Origin: CAWIVH01 sp963839475
GTDB taxonomy: Bacteria; Acidobacteriota; UBA6911
DNA: 64,000 nucleotides
Direction: 5' to 3'
Assembly: GCA_963839475.1 (NCBI GenBank)
Contig: CAWIVH010000020.1
Location: 496,001-560,000 of the forward strand
The notes under the pieces were generated by a model, which worked only from the letters and a program-made list of their open reading frames with translations, was not told where the DNA came from and made no database searches. Below are positions 62,633-64,000 of the stretch, piece after piece. How positions within the stretch are numbered: the stretch's first letter is position 1; the number at the start of each line of letters is the position of its first letter. The position numbers and the translations under genes are program-made.

Positions 62633-62671
62633 TTGACGTAGTACGTCCAACGTCAATATAATACGTCACGT
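62633..62671 (+). promoter_or_regulatory. higBA promoter with palindromic operator
   Basis: TTGACG (62633-62638) and TATAAT (62657-62662) are 18 bases apart. GACGTA-G-TACGTC (62635-62647) is a perfect palindrome over the -35 box, and further ACGTC units follow at 62650-62654 and 62663-62667. HigA-type antitoxins repress their own promoter at such sites. Transcription would start at about 62669, at the GTG itself. Confidence 0.75.
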
Positions 62672-62948
62672 GATTAGATCGTTTCGATCCAGAGATGCGG
62701 AACTGATTTTTCAAGGCCAGTATTCCAAGCGATTCAATCGACTTGCTTCTGTTATTGAGCGAAAACTCGTTCAAATTCACGCCTCTCATTTGCTCTCTGA
62801 TCTTGCTCTTTTCGCCGGTAATCGCCTGGAAGCCCTCAAAGGCGACCGCGCAGGACAGCACAGCATCCGGGTCAACGATCAATATCGAATCTGCTTCGTC
62901 TGGCGGGACGGCGATGCATTCGAGGTGGATATCACCAATTATCATTAG
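62670..62948 (+). CDS. higB: HigB toxin (RelE superfamily mRNA interferase)
   Basis: A 92-residue toxin with the usual HigB layout: IRSFRSRDAELIFQGQYSKR, VIERKLVQIHASHLLSDLAL, RLEALKGDRAGQHSIRVNDQ, YRICFVWRDGDAFEVDITNY. HigB cleaves mRNA on ribosomes. The only start that keeps the family N-terminus (V/M-I-R-S-F) is GTG at 62670, which lies seven bases after the TATAAT box, so the message is probably leaderless. The antitoxin gene starts nine bases after the stop, in the usual higB-higA order. Confidence 0.92.
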   Translation: MIRSFRSRDAELIFQGQYSKRFNRLASVIERKLVQIHASHLLSDLALFAGNRLEALKGDRAGQHSIRVNDQYRICFVWRDGDAFEVDITNYH

Positions 62949-62957
62949 GAGGAGGAT

Positions 62958-63266
62958 ATGACGAAGGCGATGAAACTGCGGCCCCCGGTGCACCCCGGTA
63001 CGGTCCTCAAGTTGGATCTGCTGGAACCGCTGAACTTGAGTATCAATCGGCTGGCGAAAGAACTCCGGGTTCCGGCCAACCGACTGAGTCAGATTGTTCG
63101 AGGCAAACGCGGAATCACTGCCGACACTTCTTTGCGTTTGGCGCGTTATTTTGGGTTTTCACCTGAGTACTGGCTCAATATGCAAGCTCACTATGATCTT
63201 GAGATCATTCGCCGCCAGTCAATCGCGAAGATCGAAAGAGAGATCAAACCGCGCGTAGCCGCTTAA
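62958..63266 (+). CDS. higA: HigA antitoxin (XRE-type helix-turn-helix)
   Basis: A 102-residue antitoxin of the VapI/HigA type: VHPGTVLKLDLLEPLNLSIN, RLAKELRVPANRLSQIVRGK, GITADTSLRLARYFGFSPEY, WLNMQAHYDLE. It neutralises HigB and, with it, represses the promoter at the ACGTC palindromes. AGGAGGAGG lies before the ATG, a far stronger translation signal than the toxin has, which fits the need for excess antitoxin. Confidence 0.94.
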   Translation: MTKAMKLRPPVHPGTVLKLDLLEPLNLSINRLAKELRVPANRLSQIVRGKRGITADTSLRLARYFGFSPEYWLNMQAHYDLEIIRRQSIAKIEREIKPRVAA

Positions 63267-63645
63267 GCGCCTTCTGGCGCAGAAAACTTGTTTCGCCGAC
63301 GCAAACAAATCCGTTAACGCCTATAACCCTGGGGAGGCCAGTCCCTTGCGGCCTTCATTGGTAGGAATCCCAGCTGGAATCGGCGGTCTAGATTCAGAGA
63401 GTTTCAGTTCGCGGGCGAAAGGTCCTGATGTGGGAAACTACAACCTACCCTCCCATAACATTCGAGAAAACCAGCGCAGCCCCTGCCCCAAGTCTTCAGG
63501 AGCACGCAACGATCCTTGCACCCTTGATGTTTGACCAGAGTTGGTCTTTCTTCCAAAACTCAAAAGACGGGTAAAGACGCTCTCAATCCGGGGGGTAGTA
63601 CGGTGGTTGATACTGACGGGACCCGCGTTCAGAGCGGTTACGAAA
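63267..63645. other. Intergenic stretch after higBA
   Basis: GCGCC-TTCT-GGCGC (63267-63280) right after the higA stop is a short perfect hairpin, possibly a terminator though no T-run follows. The rest holds no gene with a ribosome site. Confidence 0.5.
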
Positions 63646-63697
63646 TGGTGCACCCGGCACGACTCGAACGGGCGACCTGCGGATTTGAAGTCCCGCC
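63646..63697 (-). pseudogene. 3'-half tRNA relic with UCA anticodon
   Basis: On the minus strand the sequence gives an anticodon arm (GCGGGACTTCAAATCCGC, loop CTTCAAA, anticodon TCA, one extra G in the stem), a five-base variable loop, a T arm (GCCCG-TTCGAGT-CGTGC with one mismatch) and the acceptor strand CGGGTGC-A-CCA. No matching GCACCCG or D arm lies upstream. The acceptor resembles tRNA-Arg(UCU). The short variable loop rules out a working tRNA-Sec. It is probably an att-site remnant. Confidence 0.5.
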
Positions 63698-63782
63698 AAG
63701 CCCCTTTTTTAGCAAGTTGCTGAGCATGCAAACAATCGACTGAAAGCCGCATAGATACTGGAGGAGAAAAGGATCTTGGAAA

Positions 63783-63805
63783 ATGGGAAAAAATGGGGAC
63801 GCAAC
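63783..63805 (+). repeat. REP-like repeat with TGGGGACGCAAC core (copy 2)
   Basis: Same element as at 55381-55412 (core at 63794-63805). It lies five bases downstream of the stop of the RAYT C-terminal fragment on the minus strand. Confidence 0.7.
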
Positions 63806-63809
63806 TCTA

Positions 63810-63954
63810 TTATGAAGTTCCCGCCTTTCCCTTCTTGGGACGGCCGACGGATCTCGGATGCAGCCGCCGGCCAACGAGAGATTCCATAGCCCAAGTGATC
63901 AGATCGCCTATTTGGGCGCGGCGTTGCATCCCACGATGGCACCTGAATTGCCAG
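63810..63954 (-). pseudogene. C-terminal fragment of a RAYT transposase
   Basis: The frame reads MQRRAQIGDLITWAMESLVG and then RRLHPRSVGRPKKGKAGTS to a stop at 63810. The LVGRRLxPxxxGRPKK ending is typical of REP-associated transposases. A stop lies in the frame at 63955-63957, so only about 47 codons remain. Its position next to the TGGGGACGCAAC repeat supports the call. It overlaps another partial frame. Confidence 0.5.
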
Positions 63955-64000
63955 TCATGTTGATCGGGGCGTAATCCGTGTACTGCTGTCCGATGGGTCC
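63908..64000 (-). CDS. C-terminal end of an unknown protein (partial)
   Basis: Thirty codons are open from the window edge to a TAG at 63908: GPIGQQYTDYAPINMTGNSG then AIVGCNAAPK. I do not recognise it. It overlaps the RAYT fragment in another frame, so only one of the two can be the true reading here. Confidence 0.35.
   Translation of the reverse strand, partial: GPIGQQYTDYAPINMTGNSGAIVGCNAAPK

Noticed and set aside
63531..63743. 70-codon plus-strand frame (MVHPARLERATCGFEV part)
   Set aside because: This is the well-known antisense translation of a tRNA 3' half, not a protein gene.

Overview
The window looks like a chromosome piece from an uncultivated Acidobacteriota-like bacterium. The pointers are an orphan ADOP-type ABC permease without an ATPase gene, a large TonB-type receptor with a carboxypeptidase-like N-terminal domain, a very large NHL/IPT secreted protein, several exported serine beta-lactamase-family proteins with TPR tails, and strong AGGAGG-type ribosome sites. 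There is no rRNA, no CRISPR array and no intact tRNA. The assignment is by gene-family resemblance only.

Layout. 0-2.3 kb: end of a histidine kinase followed by two response regulators, each fused to a degenerate GcvH (lipoyl-type) domain, closed by a clear terminator. 2.3-19 kb: ordinary chromosomal genes (sugar transporter, large alpha/beta hydrolase, DUF4097 and DUF3788 proteins, two SpoIIE-type phosphatases, two beta-lactamase-family proteins, PspC, ADOP permease, a 32-residue Lys-rich protein). 19-25.98 kb: a 1861-residue NHL protein and an exported hypothetical. 25.95-28 kb: an intact REP-associated (RAYT) transposase with direct and inverted GGACACCC-type repeats on both sides. 28-31 kb: RlpA, a selC-like relic, a broken arsenite-methyltransferase-like paralogue and an exported methyltransferase. 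31.8-38.5 kb: a cus-type heavy-metal efflux operon broken by many frameshifts, followed by a NosL-like protein.

39.6-51.2 kb is the most interesting part: two divergent ArsR-controlled arsenic modules. The minus-strand unit is arsR - GcvH-like - DGC - DGC - OsmC - thioredoxin - ArsF-like - ArsG-like, tightly packed and partly overlapping. The plus-strand unit is arsR - 56-residue Cys-rich protein - CPC-type P-ATPase - zinc ribbon - ACR3 arsenite pump. Near them lies an ArsM-like methyltransferase whose frame runs through an in-frame TGA exactly where ArsM enzymes carry their arsenic-binding Cys. The TGA is followed 21 nt later by a GGU-loop 8-bp hairpin, so it is a candidate selenoprotein. 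Two 3'-half tRNA relics with UCA anticodons (one selC-like) lie elsewhere in the window.

51.4-55 kb: TonB-type receptor. 55.2-64 kb: a graveyard of mobile DNA (RAYT fragments with TGGGGACGCAAC repeats, IS91-family fragments within a roughly 355-bp direct duplication, a truncated RelE-type toxin, a molybdopterin-enzyme scrap). It surrounds a frameshifted PerR - cytochrome c peroxidase - Tat phosphoesterase - cytochrome c operon and an intact higBA toxin-antitoxin pair with a probably leaderless GTG start.

Frameshifts cluster in 31.8-39.3 and 56.7-59.8 kb and several sit in homopolymers with compensating partners. They may be read errors rather than real decay, so genes called pseudogene there should be read as 'frame-disrupted in this sequence'.
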